From Paenibacillus sp. SC116 (GTDB taxonomy: Bacteria; Bacillota; Bacilli; Paenibacillales; Paenibacillaceae): a stretch of DNA of 64,000 nucleotides. The notes below the pieces were generated by a model. The model did no database searches, was not told the origin of the DNA, and worked only from the letters and a program-made list of their open reading frames with translations. The DNA lies in NCBI RefSeq assembly GCF_024733555.1, contig NZ_JANIOF010000004.1, positions 368,680-432,679 of the forward strand, read 5' to 3'. Shown here one piece after another: positions 25,027 through 34,219 of the stretch (positions within the stretch are counted from its first letter, which is position 1; each line of letters starts with the position of its first letter). The position numbers and the translations under genes were made by a program.

Positions 25027-26376
25027 TTATTGCAGCTGCCATAAAGATGGAACGTTTGCAGGCTCCCAGCCTACGAGCGAAGTATGCGGTTGGCGACATT
25101 TATAGACAGCTCCGTTATAAGAAACAAGGGTACCTGTCGTATAAGCTGTATTCGGTGTCCACGCAGGAACAGTTGGTTGAGCTGTAGTTGTACCTGTCAC
25201 TGTGCTAGCTGGCGACTGATTGCCAGACGCGTCTAAGGCAACTACGTTAAACGTATAGGATGTGGATGGTGAAAGCCCTGTTACCGTGTAAGAAGTTGTA
25301 GTGGCAGATACGGTTGCTACTAAAGCAGTGCCGTTGTAGACACGGTAATTTGTTACACCGATATTGTCAGTGGAAGGATTCCACATGAGCTGAATACTAT
25401 TACCTGTTGGCGTTCCCATGACATGCAGATTGCCAGGTGCAGTAGGTGGGGTATTGTCTGGTACGAGCGGATTGGTCGTGACGGTTATGCTGTTGCTATC
25501 TGGGGACAGATTTCCTGCGGCATCGAATGCTTTTACTTTCAGCGTATATGCTGTATTTGGTGATAATCCAGTAACATTATAGTTCAGGGTGCTTCCGGAA
25601 ACCGTTCCTACAAGTGTGGAACCAGAGTAAACATTGTATCCAGTTACACCTACAGCATCTGTAGATGCGCTCCACGTTAATGCAATACTATTAGTAGTTT
25701 TGGATGGAGATGCTAGTGCGCCTGGAGTAGTTGGTGCAGTCGTATCGACTGGATTGGAGCCGCCAAAGTTTACATCGATAACATTGTAGAAGGCGTTGCC
25801 CGTGTCAGCGATTTCCCAAACGGCTAGAATGACATGATATCCAGAGCGGGATGGAACATTACACGTATCTGTATAAGTTGCAGGCGGTTGAGTACGGTTA
25901 TAAGGGACATCGCAGAATGGCGTCAGGTCGAAGGAGTTGCGGCTAAGTGCGGCATTTGGATTCCAGTTTGGTTTCGTAATATAGTACTTCCAACTTGCTG
26001 TTGAATGTCGTGCAGTCAGCGTCCATTTAAATGTGTTGGTTCCAGATGAAATATTTACTTTCGCCCAACGAGTGGAAGATTGTTCATCAAGTTTTGGGAA
26101 GATACCGCCTGCACTGGCTATTTTTCCATCGGCAGGTCCAGCAGCGGGGAATCCTTTAGGTGCTTCTAAGCTTTGCGGCTCATATATAATGGCGCCACAA
26201 TCTGTATTTTGTCCTAGTTTACACAGATAGGCTCGGCTAGCTGGTCCATCTACATAACCGTGCGCGGACACCTGTTGAGAGAAAAGCATGAAAGCGAGCA
26301 GTGCAACAATTGCTGCGCCACCCCCAATGAATAGATGTTTCAGAGTGAAGCGAGACATACTAAACGTTTTGTACAT
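25027..26376 (-). CDS. AA10 lytic polysaccharide monooxygenase with two fibronectin III domains and a chitin-binding module
   Basis: The 449-residue secreted enzyme has a signal peptide cut before H39 ([15 protein letters not shown]). H39 as the mature N-terminus and H124 (TARHSTASW) form the copper histidine brace. The catalytic domain ends near [11 protein letters not shown]. Two FnIII domains follow (about 213-300 and 310-395), then a CBM5/12-type module with [22 protein letters not shown]. Such enzymes oxidatively cleave crystalline chitin (or cellulose) and help chitinases. GAGGAGG precedes the ATG. It is transcribed alone. Confidence 0.95.
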   Translation of the reverse strand: MYKTFSMSRFTLKHLFIGGGAAIVALLAFMLFSQQVSAHGYVDGPASRAYLCKLGQNTDCGAIIYEPQSLEAPKGFPAAGPADGKIASAGGIFPKLDEQSSTRWAKVNISSGTNTFKWTLTARHSTASWKYYITKPNWNPNAALSRNSFDLTPFCDVPYNRTQPPATYTDTCNVPSRSGYHVILAVWEIADTGNAFYNVIDVNFGGSNPVDTTAPTTPGALASPSKTTNSIALTWSASTDAVGVTGYNVYSGSTLVGTVSGSTLNYNVTGLSPNTAYTLKVKAFDAAGNLSPDSNSITVTTNPLVPDNTPPTAPGNLHVMGTPTGNSIQLMWNPSTDNIGVTNYRVYNGTALVATVSATTTSYTVTGLSPSTSYTFNVVALDASGNQSPASTVTGTTTAQPTVPAWTPNTAYTTGTLVSYNGAVYKCRQPHTSLVGWEPANVPSLWQLQ

Positions 26377-27063
26377 TAAACTACCTCCTCGAAATATGGG
26401 TTTTGATTTATTTGCTTCTAAGTCTTATCACTCCTCCTTTCCACACACCATTCTATTGAACAGGATTGCATAATATGAGGGCAATTTGAAGATTTAAGTC
26501 AAAAGCTTGTACCCAAAAATTTATAAATCGACGAATAGTATCATATAGCGAGGAAGTAATTACAGGAATTTACTTTCGAATTGCCGCGGATAATAGCTTA
26601 GCGGTAGATTGTGTGCGATCTATTCACTTTGAAATAAAGAAAACGGAATGAATTTTGAAAAAGAAATGATATTTTTCCTCAATAATTAGTGGCTAAGTAA
26701 AGTTGAACTTTATAAAAATGTTATAGATTAAGGTTTTGATTGTGTGTAGGTAAAAAAAGTATATTTGTACCAATAAATCAAATTAGTATATAGAAGTTAG
26801 CGGCTTAAAAGATTGGCATCGTATCAATAAGTTACATTTATTGGTCGTTTTTCTACGAAAATGATCTTTATATAATGATAAATTCCATTCTAATTGCCGG
26901 TTTGTTAAGGGTGGACTAATTTCCCCTGTGGTATATCTCGTGCTCATGTAAGTGACATGTTCAGATATTACATTTGACCATGGAGCTGCTTTAGTAGAAG
27001 GGGGGATTGGGATAAAATGATGCAGGTTAACGTTCCAATGGTAAAGAGGTACGTCTGATATGC
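26377..27063. other. AT-rich intergenic stretch without recognised genes
   Basis: Nearly 690 bp separate the monooxygenase start from the terminator of the next minus-strand gene. No frame with a convincing ribosome-binding site and family match was found. The stretch near 26377-26700 must contain the monooxygenase promoter, but no clear -35/-10 pair stands out. Confidence 0.5.
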
Positions 27064-27102
27064 AAAAAAGCTGTGTCCAGCAGTACTGGAAACAGCTTCT
27101 TG
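27064..27102 (-). terminator. Terminator of the gene at 27173-27736
   Basis: On the minus strand AAGCTGTTTCCAG pairs with CTGGACACAGCTT (one mismatch) and is followed by six T. Confidence 0.85.
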
Positions 27103-27172
27103 TGTGGAGTTTACTGCCGATTGCTAATCATTCAAATAACGATATAGTTAGAAAACAGTTTGCATTTGCGAA

Positions 27173-27736
27173 TTACGTATTTAGCTGAGTAATAGAAACA
27201 TCATCAATCGTAATATCTGCACCCAAAGTGCCGGATACTAACTGTATTTCTAAATTGCTAGAAGTAGACCCTGAGTTTCCGGGGATTTGAATCGTTTTTG
27301 TAAACCGTCCGTAGGTGGTCATGGGTATACTCGTAATAGGATATACGATAGTTGTATTTGCCAATCTTAAAATAACTAAACCTAATGTGGAAATTACATT
27401 TCTACGTATCCAAATAGTTAGTTGATAATTTCTACCTCTTCGTAATTGGGTAATTCGTTGCTTCAACGTCATCGATGTATTACCTATACATTGCATTCGT
27501 GCAGCCTGCAAGCCACTATGAGGATTAACTGTTGTAACAAATATTTCGCCTGAAGGTGTTTTCGGGCCAGGATCCCAAGGAGCTAACGTTCGGTTTTCAA
27601 ATCCACCATTTTTTACAGCAGCTTGGGTAGGAAGTGGCAGCAAAAAAGGTTTACTTTTGGGGGATGGTGGCAGAATTAAGCCTTGATTTTTATGCTTACG
27701 GACAGCTTTTCTATTATTTATTTTTCTACTTGGCAT
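27173..27736 (-). CDS. CBM-like (NTTRR-F1/CenC-type) jelly-roll protein without signal peptide
   Basis: The 187-residue protein has a basic N-terminal 30 residues (MPSRKINNRKAVRKHKN) and proline-rich segment, then a beta-sandwich opening NGGFENRTLAPWDPG and closing with ITIDDVSITQL. This layout is that of carbohydrate-binding CenC-like domains and of the NTTRR-F1 domain found at the start of collagen-like Bacillales proteins. Here it stands alone. The ATG at 27736 has GAGGAG 9 bases upstream. An in-frame ATG at 27790 lacks a site. The role is unknown. Confidence 0.68.
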   Translation of the reverse strand: MPSRKINNRKAVRKHKNQGLILPPSPKSKPFLLPLPTQAAVKNGGFENRTLAPWDPGPKTPSGEIFVTTVNPHSGLQAARMQCIGNTSMTLKQRITQLRRGRNYQLTIWIRRNVISTLGLVILRLANTTIVYPITSIPMTTYGRFTKTIQIPGNSGSTSSNLEIQLVSGTLGADITIDDVSITQLNT

Positions 27737-28212
27737 ATGGGTGCTCTCCTCAGAGTTAATAAGGTTCCAATCTATGATTATCATATTCACGTTTCTGGTA
27801 GAGGTGGTATAAATAGATAGTTGGAAGAGACAATCATGAATGAGGCTGAGATCTGCTGTGCAAGTAAGGAAGTTTCTTGCTAGTAAGTACGAACGATAAT
27901 AGGTCAGCGCAAAAGGATCGACAGGGGGACTCTCTGTGCGATCCTTTTTATTTTGTAGGAAACCAAGAGAGATAACATTCCTATTACATTTGCAAATAAC
28001 TTTAATGTTCTGTTAACAGCCATTTGACACAATACGAAAACAAGGGGATTACAATTATTTTGTACGAAAATGGTGTTTTACATCAAATATGGAGGTGCAA
28101 TTTATAGATTTAAAGAAAAATTGAGCATTAATTTAAAAATATAGAATTATTGATTCTGATTGTGTTTATCAAAATAATCTACCATTCATATGCGAATAGA
28201 GGTGCCTGGTTC
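27737..28212. other. Intergenic region with an orphan terminator and a 15-codon frame
   Basis: The region between divergent genes holds a strong hairpin terminator (27911-27955) that belongs to neither neighbour. Ahead of it a cysteine-rich 15-codon frame, MNEAEICCASKEVSC, runs from 27836 to 27883 with GGAAGAG upstream. The remainder is AT-rich leader for the gene at 28213. Confidence 0.45.
27911..27955 (+). terminator. Orphan hairpin terminator
   Basis: AAAAGGATCG and CGATCCTTTTT pair outside an inner ACAG/CTGT stem, followed by a T-rich tail. There is no annotated plus-strand gene immediately upstream. Confidence 0.8.
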
Positions 28213-30768
28213 ATGTTGAAATCCGCTTCTAAACATTTATCTGCTATGCTTTGCGTCGTTATTGCTTTTATGGCTATTTTTCAGGCTGTTCCTGCTCGTG
28301 AGGCTAATGCGGCTAATCAAACTATCACGATGGATAAGCTGGCTTACATAGAGGGCCAGCCAATCACGCTCTCTTATACAGGAGCTTCAAAAAAAGATTG
28401 GATCGGCTTATACCCGAAAGGCACCGCTCCTCAGGGCAGCAGTCCTTCATTAACATGGAGCTATACGGATGTAACGGGCCAGCCTGATGGCAAGCTAACA
28501 TTTACAAAAGCATTACCGCCAGGTGAATACGAGGCGATCTACATGGAGGACGGTGGTTATAACATTTTTGAACGTGTACCGTTTGCTATTATTTCGTTGA
28601 AATCGCCAGAAAGCATGAGCTTCGTGGATACAGATTCCGATCCTGATCAAGTAGCAGGCGATGTGAAAATTAAAAATCCAGCGGATGTATCCAACATCCT
28701 CAACTACAACCTGTATTGGGGCAATGATGTTGGTAAGCTGCCTGGTCATTCAGTTATCGCTAACATACCATTGACGGTAACTGGTGCAACGTATGCGGAG
28801 TATGAAACATATACATTCGCACCTGATACTTCGATTCCGAACGGCGCTACGAAACTATTTGCTTATTCCCAGTCATTAGCGGGCGAATCGGCAGCAGGCG
28901 TTGAAATGGCCATTCCTGGTGTGCCTGTGAAGAAGCCACTAGTTAGCTTTGAAGTCATTACGGATATGCATATTACGAACAACAAGAACCATGTTCATAA
29001 CAAAAATATTGAGGATGCGCTGCAAGATATCATTGCTTTGAATCCAGATAGCTCCGGTCTGATGATGGTCGGGGACAATACCGAAAATGGCACGGAGTCG
29101 GAATATAAGGAACTTGAACGTATTTTCAACCTATATAAAAATGATCTTCCAGAAACGTACTTTGTACAAGGAAACCATGATGTCCGTTGGAGCGATTGGG
29201 GCAAGAGTTCCGAGTTGTTTGCAAAGTACACGAATATGCAATCGAATTATTTTGACGTATGGATTGATGGCTATCATTTTATTTTTATCGGTACAGAAAA
29301 AGGGCTGAAGGATTTCTCTTATTTATCGGAAGCGCAGTTAAAATGGTTGGACGAGAAGCTGGCTGAAAACGCGTCTAAGGACAAGCCTAAATTCATTTTC
29401 CATCATCAGCCTTTGAAAAATACAGTCGCTGGGGCAAACGAAGAAAGGCTTAAAACGAACTATTGGTATGGTGTGAGACAGGATACGGAATTGAAGAAAA
29501 TTTTGACGAAGTATCCGCAATCCATTTTGTTTAGCGGTCATACCCATTGGGAATTGGGTGCCCAGGATACGATGTACAATGCGAAGTATGCGACGATGTT
29601 TAATGCAGCAGCAACATCCTATTTGTACACGGATGAAAATAAGAGCAAGGACGGAAGCCAAGGTTATTTCGTGGAAGTTTACGATGATAAAGTGCTGGTA
29701 AAGGGTAGAGATTTCAGAAATGATAAATGGATCCCTAATGCACAGTTCGAGGTAAGTGTTCCGGCACAGATTCCAGTTGTCGATCCAGCAAATGACCCTG
29801 ACTTAACGTTGAGCAATCCAACGATCAAGATGGTCAAAGGAGCCTTCACACCAGCGGAAGCGGTACAAGTGGCTTATACAAGCTCGGTGAGAGAAGATTG
29901 GATCGGTATTTTCCCTGAAGGTACGGTATTAAACAAGTCCGCGAAACCAATCGCGAAGCAAAGAACGAGCAGCGTCCAACAGCCTAACGGAACGATAACA
30001 TTCGCAGGCTTGAACCTTGCACCAGGCAAATACGATGCGGTGTATGTTGGGGAATCGGAATACCGGACAGACAATGATAACTTGGAGCTTGGACGTGTAA
30101 CATTCGAGGTATCGGACAAAGTGGTCGACCAATTGGAGGCTCCGCAAGCGTTAGCATTCACGGATACGGATACGAATGTAGGTAAGGTTGGCGGCGAAGT
30201 TGGAATCACACAAGCTGTGAACGAAATGAACATTGAGCAATATGTGTTGTATTGGGGTGATGACAACGGCAAGCTTGCTGGCCTTGCTCCAATTGCATCA
30301 GTTGCGAAGACAGGTGGAAGCATCGGGTATACGATTCCTGCGGGAACGAGCTTGCCACTTGGGGCTACGAAGCTGCTTGCTTTTTCCGAGGGTAAAGGTA
30401 AAGAATCGATGACTTACGCAGAAGTAAGTATTACGGATACAGGTGTTGCACCGCCCGTCGAGCGCCCGTTTGTCGTGACGAATGCAGCAATGAATGCCAA
30501 TACAGCAATGGTTGATGCAACGGTGTCGTTGAAGCCAACTGGTAAATTGGACAAGGCTGTTGTTGTCTTCCAGCTGATGAAGGGTAACACACCGATTAGC
30601 CTTGCAGCCTATGAAGCAAAGGTGCCGGCTGAAGGCAGCACGTTTAATGCCAAATTTAATGTGAACCGCAAAGACGGCTATCAGGTTCGAGTACTGGTTG
30701 TCTCCGATTTCAGCGCTGACTTGACGAATATAGGTACACTGCTTGCTGAGCCTGTAACACTGAAATAA
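28213..30768 (+). CDS. Secreted calcineurin-like metallophosphoesterase with duplicated beta domains
   Basis: The 851-residue protein has a signal peptide (cleavage near ANA/ANQ, residue 36). The order is: a beta domain with DWIGLYPKGTAP, an FN3-like domain with LYWGNDVGKLPG, a metallophosphoesterase domain (EVITDMHIT, MMVGDNTENG, VQGNHDVRW, FHHQPL, SGHTHWE), then second copies of both beta domains (DWIGIFPEGTV and LYWGDDNGKLAG) and a C-terminal domain. The metal ligands look complete. The substrate is an extracellular phosphoester of unknown type. AGAGGTG precedes the ATG. The SLH gene starts 75 bp downstream in the same direction. Confidence 0.9.
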   Translation: MLKSASKHLSAMLCVVIAFMAIFQAVPAREANAANQTITMDKLAYIEGQPITLSYTGASKKDWIGLYPKGTAPQGSSPSLTWSYTDVTGQPDGKLTFTKALPPGEYEAIYMEDGGYNIFERVPFAIISLKSPESMSFVDTDSDPDQVAGDVKIKNPADVSNILNYNLYWGNDVGKLPGHSVIANIPLTVTGATYAEYETYTFAPDTSIPNGATKLFAYSQSLAGESAAGVEMAIPGVPVKKPLVSFEVITDMHITNNKNHVHNKNIEDALQDIIALNPDSSGLMMVGDNTENGTESEYKELERIFNLYKNDLPETYFVQGNHDVRWSDWGKSSELFAKYTNMQSNYFDVWIDGYHFIFIGTEKGLKDFSYLSEAQLKWLDEKLAENASKDKPKFIFHHQPLKNTVAGANEERLKTNYWYGVRQDTELKKILTKYPQSILFSGHTHWELGAQDTMYNAKYATMFNAAATSYLYTDENKSKDGSQGYFVEVYDDKVLVKGRDFRNDKWIPNAQFEVSVPAQIPVVDPANDPDLTLSNPTIKMVKGAFTPAEAVQVAYTSSVREDWIGIFPEGTVLNKSAKPIAKQRTSSVQQPNGTITFAGLNLAPGKYDAVYVGESEYRTDNDNLELGRVTFEVSDKVVDQLEAPQALAFTDTDTNVGKVGGEVGITQAVNEMNIEQYVLYWGDDNGKLAGLAPIASVAKTGGSIGYTIPAGTSLPLGATKLLAFSEGKGKESMTYAEVSITDTGVAPPVERPFVVTNAAMNANTAMVDATVSLKPTGKLDKAVVVFQLMKGNTPISLAAYEAKVPAEGSTFNAKFNVNRKDGYQVRVLVVSDFSADLTNIGTLLAEPVTLK

Positions 30769-30778
30769 GGTGCGTATT

Positions 30779-30814
30779 GCCGCAAAACTGTGCATTTCAG
30801 CGCAATTTTGCGGC
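30779..30814 (+). repeat. Inverted repeat between the phosphoesterase and SLH genes
   Basis: GCCGCAAAA pairs perfectly with TTTTGCGGC around an 18-base loop. No T-run follows, so it is more likely an mRNA-processing or partial-attenuation hairpin than a full terminator. Confidence 0.6.
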
Positions 30815-30843
30815 CTAAACAAACGAAGAAAGAGGAGATTTGC

Positions 30844-32595
30844 TTGGGGAACAAGAGAAGCTTTATTTCCTTCATCATGGTGACCATGCTTATGGTATCT
30901 ATACCAGTTGTGGTAGGTGCCAAGGAAGCGGTGCCCGTGCTAAAGCTGGATACATCTACGAAATACCCTGGCGATGCGATTCACATAACCGGAGCATCGC
31001 CGCTCAGCGATGTTATCGTGAAAATAGTCCGTCCAGATGGAACCGTACTGTACTACAATGCTGTGAAAGTGACACAAGGCGCATATAAAGATATGATCAC
31101 ACTACCAAGTGATGCGATGCTAGGCACTTACACGGTGATCGTTGGTCAGGGTGGACCGGATAAAGTGACGCAGCAAACGTTTACGGTTGCGAAGAAGTCG
31201 GATGGCGGTTCTGGTTCGTCAGGTGGCTCTGGCAACGGAAACAACGGTGGAACGCCACCTGCCGAAAAAGCTGATATAACCGTTAATGAGAATGGAAGCG
31301 AGATTACAGCTATTATTCCATCTTCGGCTATGAATGTTACGAAAGTGAATGAAAATGGAGCATCTTTAGCAAAAGTCACTGTAGATAAAACGGTGCTATC
31401 CGCAGCGTTCGAAGCATTGAAGGCTAAACCGAACGAAGGCGGAAAAGCATTGGTTGTTGGGGTCACGGTTCCTGATCAGGGCAGTGATGTCGAGGGTGCT
31501 AGGGTAGAGCTTCCAGCGGGTGTGCTGAAAGATGCTCAGAGCATAGTCCCAAATTCGTTTGTTGCCATTCAAGCACACGGAGCATCAATCGAGCTGCCGA
31601 TTAAGGGTATTAACACCGCTCAGTTAGAGCGTACCTTGAACAGTTCCGCTGCTGACATGAACATTGTTGTAACGACGAGAACGATGACCTCGCTGTTCAC
31701 GGAGAAAGAGAAACAAATCATGTTGAGCGATGGAATCACTAAAGTGTCAGAGCCCATTTCCTTTAACATCGCGGCCGCCACACCTAACGGCAAGCAAGTG
31801 ACGATAGCAACGTTAGGCAACAATGTTATTAACAAAACGTTGAGTATTAGCTCAAAGCTCAACATCGATTCGAAAAAGTCGACGGTTGTAGCTGTCGATC
31901 CGACTACGCGCAAGATACGCTTTGTCCCAGCTGTGTTCCAAACGTCGGTAGATGGCGTAACGACAGTGAATATTAAGCATCACGCAGCAAATGAAATCTA
32001 TATGGTCGTTTCATCCCAACCAGCATTTAAGGACACGGCTGGACACTGGGCGCAGTCGTCCATTGAGCATTTGGCGGCCAAGCAGATCGTCAAAGGAGTT
32101 GGTATCAACAGCTTCGATCCAAATGGGCAGGTTACGCGTGCTGAATTCGCAGCGATGCTTGTCCGAGCGGCTGGATTGAAAGACAGTTCTCCGCTTCAAT
32201 CGAATGTCTTCAAGGATGTCCGTGTAGATGACTGGTTTGCTGGCGCTGTGCAGACGGCGGCAGAACTTGGCTTGGTGAAAGGGATGCAGGATGGCTCTTT
32301 CCAACCAGATGCGCCAATATCGCGCGAACAGATGGCTGTCATGATCGATCGATTCATGAAACTTGTTGATACGGAACTGCAAATGATGCCCGAGAACGCC
32401 CTAGCGTTGGGGAATTATTATAGTGATGCTAGCCATATTAGCAGTTGGGCGCAGTCGTCAATGGAACAGCTAGTATCCAGTAAGTTGATGGTTGGCCTAA
32501 CCGCAGATAAGCTCGCTCCGAAGGAGCAGGCGACAAGGGCGGAAACTGTAAAAATACTAGAACGCTGCCTTCGTTATGCGGAGCTGATTAATTAG
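30844..32595 (+). CDS. S-layer homology (SLH) domain surface protein
   Basis: The 583-residue protein has a signal peptide (SFIMVTMLMVSIPVVVGA), a small beta domain (residues about 25-110), a Gly/Ser/Asn-rich linker, a central beta region and three SLH domains in the last 190 residues: FKDTAGHWAQSSIEHLA, FKDVRVDDWFAGAVQTA and YSDASHISSWAQSSMEQL. SLH domains bind pyruvylated secondary wall polymer and hold the protein on the cell surface. The TTG at 30844 is chosen for its GAGGAG site. It is probably co-transcribed with the phosphoesterase and may anchor or partner it. Confidence 0.92.
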   Translation: MGNKRSFISFIMVTMLMVSIPVVVGAKEAVPVLKLDTSTKYPGDAIHITGASPLSDVIVKIVRPDGTVLYYNAVKVTQGAYKDMITLPSDAMLGTYTVIVGQGGPDKVTQQTFTVAKKSDGGSGSSGGSGNGNNGGTPPAEKADITVNENGSEITAIIPSSAMNVTKVNENGASLAKVTVDKTVLSAAFEALKAKPNEGGKALVVGVTVPDQGSDVEGARVELPAGVLKDAQSIVPNSFVAIQAHGASIELPIKGINTAQLERTLNSSAADMNIVVTTRTMTSLFTEKEKQIMLSDGITKVSEPISFNIAAATPNGKQVTIATLGNNVINKTLSISSKLNIDSKKSTVVAVDPTTRKIRFVPAVFQTSVDGVTTVNIKHHAANEIYMVVSSQPAFKDTAGHWAQSSIEHLAAKQIVKGVGINSFDPNGQVTRAEFAAMLVRAAGLKDSSPLQSNVFKDVRVDDWFAGAVQTAAELGLVKGMQDGSFQPDAPISREQMAVMIDRFMKLVDTELQMMPENALALGNYYSDASHISSWAQSSMEQLVSSKLMVGLTADKLAPKEQATRAETVKILERCLRYAELIN

Positions 32596-32606
32596 TAATA
32601 GATATC

Positions 32607-32652
32607 ATGCCTTGGAATTTGATCTCACACATCCTTTTCCAAGGCATTTAAT
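32607..32652 (+). terminator. Bidirectional terminator between SLH and MocR genes
   Basis: ATGCCTTGGAA pairs perfectly with TTCCAAGGCAT, followed by a T-rich stretch. It lies between convergent genes. Confidence 0.8.
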
Positions 32653-34089
32653 TTATATATGCCGATCTGCATGCTCTATTTGCTGCGCTAATTGAATGAG
32701 TAGTTTCATACCGTCTTTGATCTGCTGCTCATTTATATACGAATAACTTAAACGAATCCAAGATTGCAGTTCCTTAGTCGGATCGCAAATGGAACCAGGA
32801 ACAAATGATATCGAATGCTCGATGCCTTTAGCTAAAAGCTTTTCCAAGGAAAGCGTTTCGGGAAGTTGAATCCACAAGTTGAGACCTCCATCAGGGCTAT
32901 CCCATTTCCAATTCGTTACCGAAAGAGCTTCTTCCATAACGGTTTTACGGATGCTTAACGCAGTTCGAAGCTTCGCAGTATGCTGTTGCAGACGTTCGGA
33001 CATAAAGTAATGCAAGAAAATTTTCTGGTTTAACAATGGTGTTCCATTGTCCGCTAATGACTTTATGGTCAGAAGATGCTTCATAACCCCTGGCTGGCAG
33101 CAAATCGCGGCAATCCGCAGTCCAGGTGCAATGTATTTGCTAAAGCTGCAAATATAAATGACATAGCCTTCCGTACTGTATGAAAATAAAGGCAGAGGAG
33201 GCTTGTGTTGAAAGTAAATATCATGCATTGGATCGTCTTCGATGATTAAACAGCGATACCGTTCGGCGAGCTCAACGAGCTTCTTCCGCTGTTCAGCTGG
33301 GACGGTGTAGCCTGTTGGATTATGAAAAGTCGGGTTAAGGTAGAACAAGCGTGGCTTAAACTGTTTCATATAGGTTTCTACCTGTTCCAGATCATATCCA
33401 TATGGATAAATATCAATCGGAATAATTTGCGCTCCTTGATTTCTGAACATATCAATGGCAGCGCTATAAGTCGGGCGTTCCATGAGCACCACGTCCATAG
33501 GCTGGACAAGCATTCGTGCTAACAAATCAATTGCCTGTTGGGAGCCTGATGTGATCATAATGTCATCTTGAGTCAGATGAAATCCGTATTTGTTGGTGAA
33601 AAAGTGAGACAGTGACTGCCGCAGTTCCTCATCCCCTTGGGGCGTGGAATAGGTGCTAAGCATTTTCGGGTAGCGTGTCACAATATCGATCATGGATTCG
33701 GAAAAATAGCGATTAGGCAGCAAACTCGGATCGATAAGCGCATACGAAAATTGATAGTTCGCAGGTACGCGATGGATTTCGGATAGGTGACTTTTATGTA
33801 CATAGGAAAATACGATGGGACTTTCCAGATTGTCGAAAGGCATTGTTACACCAGGTTGAACGTAATAGCCAGATTTGTCTTTGACGTAAACTTTCTTTTC
33901 ATCCTTAAGCTGCTGGAAAGCTTTAAATACAGTTAGTCGATTGACCTTCATTTCTTCTGCAAGCACGCGAACCGATGGCAGCTTATGATGTTCTGGCCAT
34001 TCTCCACGTTGGATTCGATTCCATACATATTCGTATACAAGTCTACGCAGCGGTTTTCCTTGTGATCGGTCCAATTCAATATGGTTCAT
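32653..34089 (-). CDS. MocR/PdxR-family regulator (GntR-type wHTH fused to aminotransferase-like domain)
   Basis: The 478-residue protein has a GntR winged helix at residues about 12-75 (LPSVRVLAEEMKVNRLTVFKAFQQL) joined to a fold-I aminotransferase-like domain. That domain includes SGSQQAIDLLARML, LNPTFHNPTGY, IEDDPMHDI and the PLP-binding lysine in CSFSKYIAPGLR. MocR proteins use PLP as a sensor cofactor and often control a divergent gene. The ATG at 34089 (AAGGAGG upstream) is preferred over the in-frame ATG at 34173. The divergent EamA transporter is the likely target. Confidence 0.92.
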   Translation of the reverse strand: MNHIELDRSQGKPLRRLVYEYVWNRIQRGEWPEHHKLPSVRVLAEEMKVNRLTVFKAFQQLKDEKKVYVKDKSGYYVQPGVTMPFDNLESPIVFSYVHKSHLSEIHRVPANYQFSYALIDPSLLPNRYFSESMIDIVTRYPKMLSTYSTPQGDEELRQSLSHFFTNKYGFHLTQDDIMITSGSQQAIDLLARMLVQPMDVVLMERPTYSAAIDMFRNQGAQIIPIDIYPYGYDLEQVETYMKQFKPRLFYLNPTFHNPTGYTVPAEQRKKLVELAERYRCLIIEDDPMHDIYFQHKPPLPLFSYSTEGYVIYICSFSKYIAPGLRIAAICCQPGVMKHLLTIKSLADNGTPLLNQKIFLHYFMSERLQQHTAKLRTALSIRKTVMEEALSVTNWKWDSPDGGLNLWIQLPETLSLEKLLAKGIEHSISFVPGSICDPTKELQSWIRLSYSYINEQQIKDGMKLLIQLAQQIEHADRHI

Positions 34090-34142
34090 GGCGAAATGCC
34101 TCCTTATGTAACGAACTCTTATTTCGCTTGCATGTACCAAAT

Positions 34143-34170
34143 CTGTTCTATTCAAACTAAACTGTTCTAT
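34143..34170. promoter_or_regulatory. Direct repeat, candidate MocR operator
   Basis: CTGTTCTAT occurs at 34143-34151 and again at 34162-34170, a 19-bp spacing, in the gap between the divergent MocR and EamA genes. MocR regulators such as GabR bind direct repeats. The second copy overlaps the expected -35 position for a TATAAT at 34182-34187 reading toward EamA, whose own -35 is poor, which fits activation. Confidence 0.5.
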
Positions 34171-34219
34171 CATCGCCTCATTATAATGATGTCAAGTGTA
34201 CTGTCAAGGAGGCATATGG

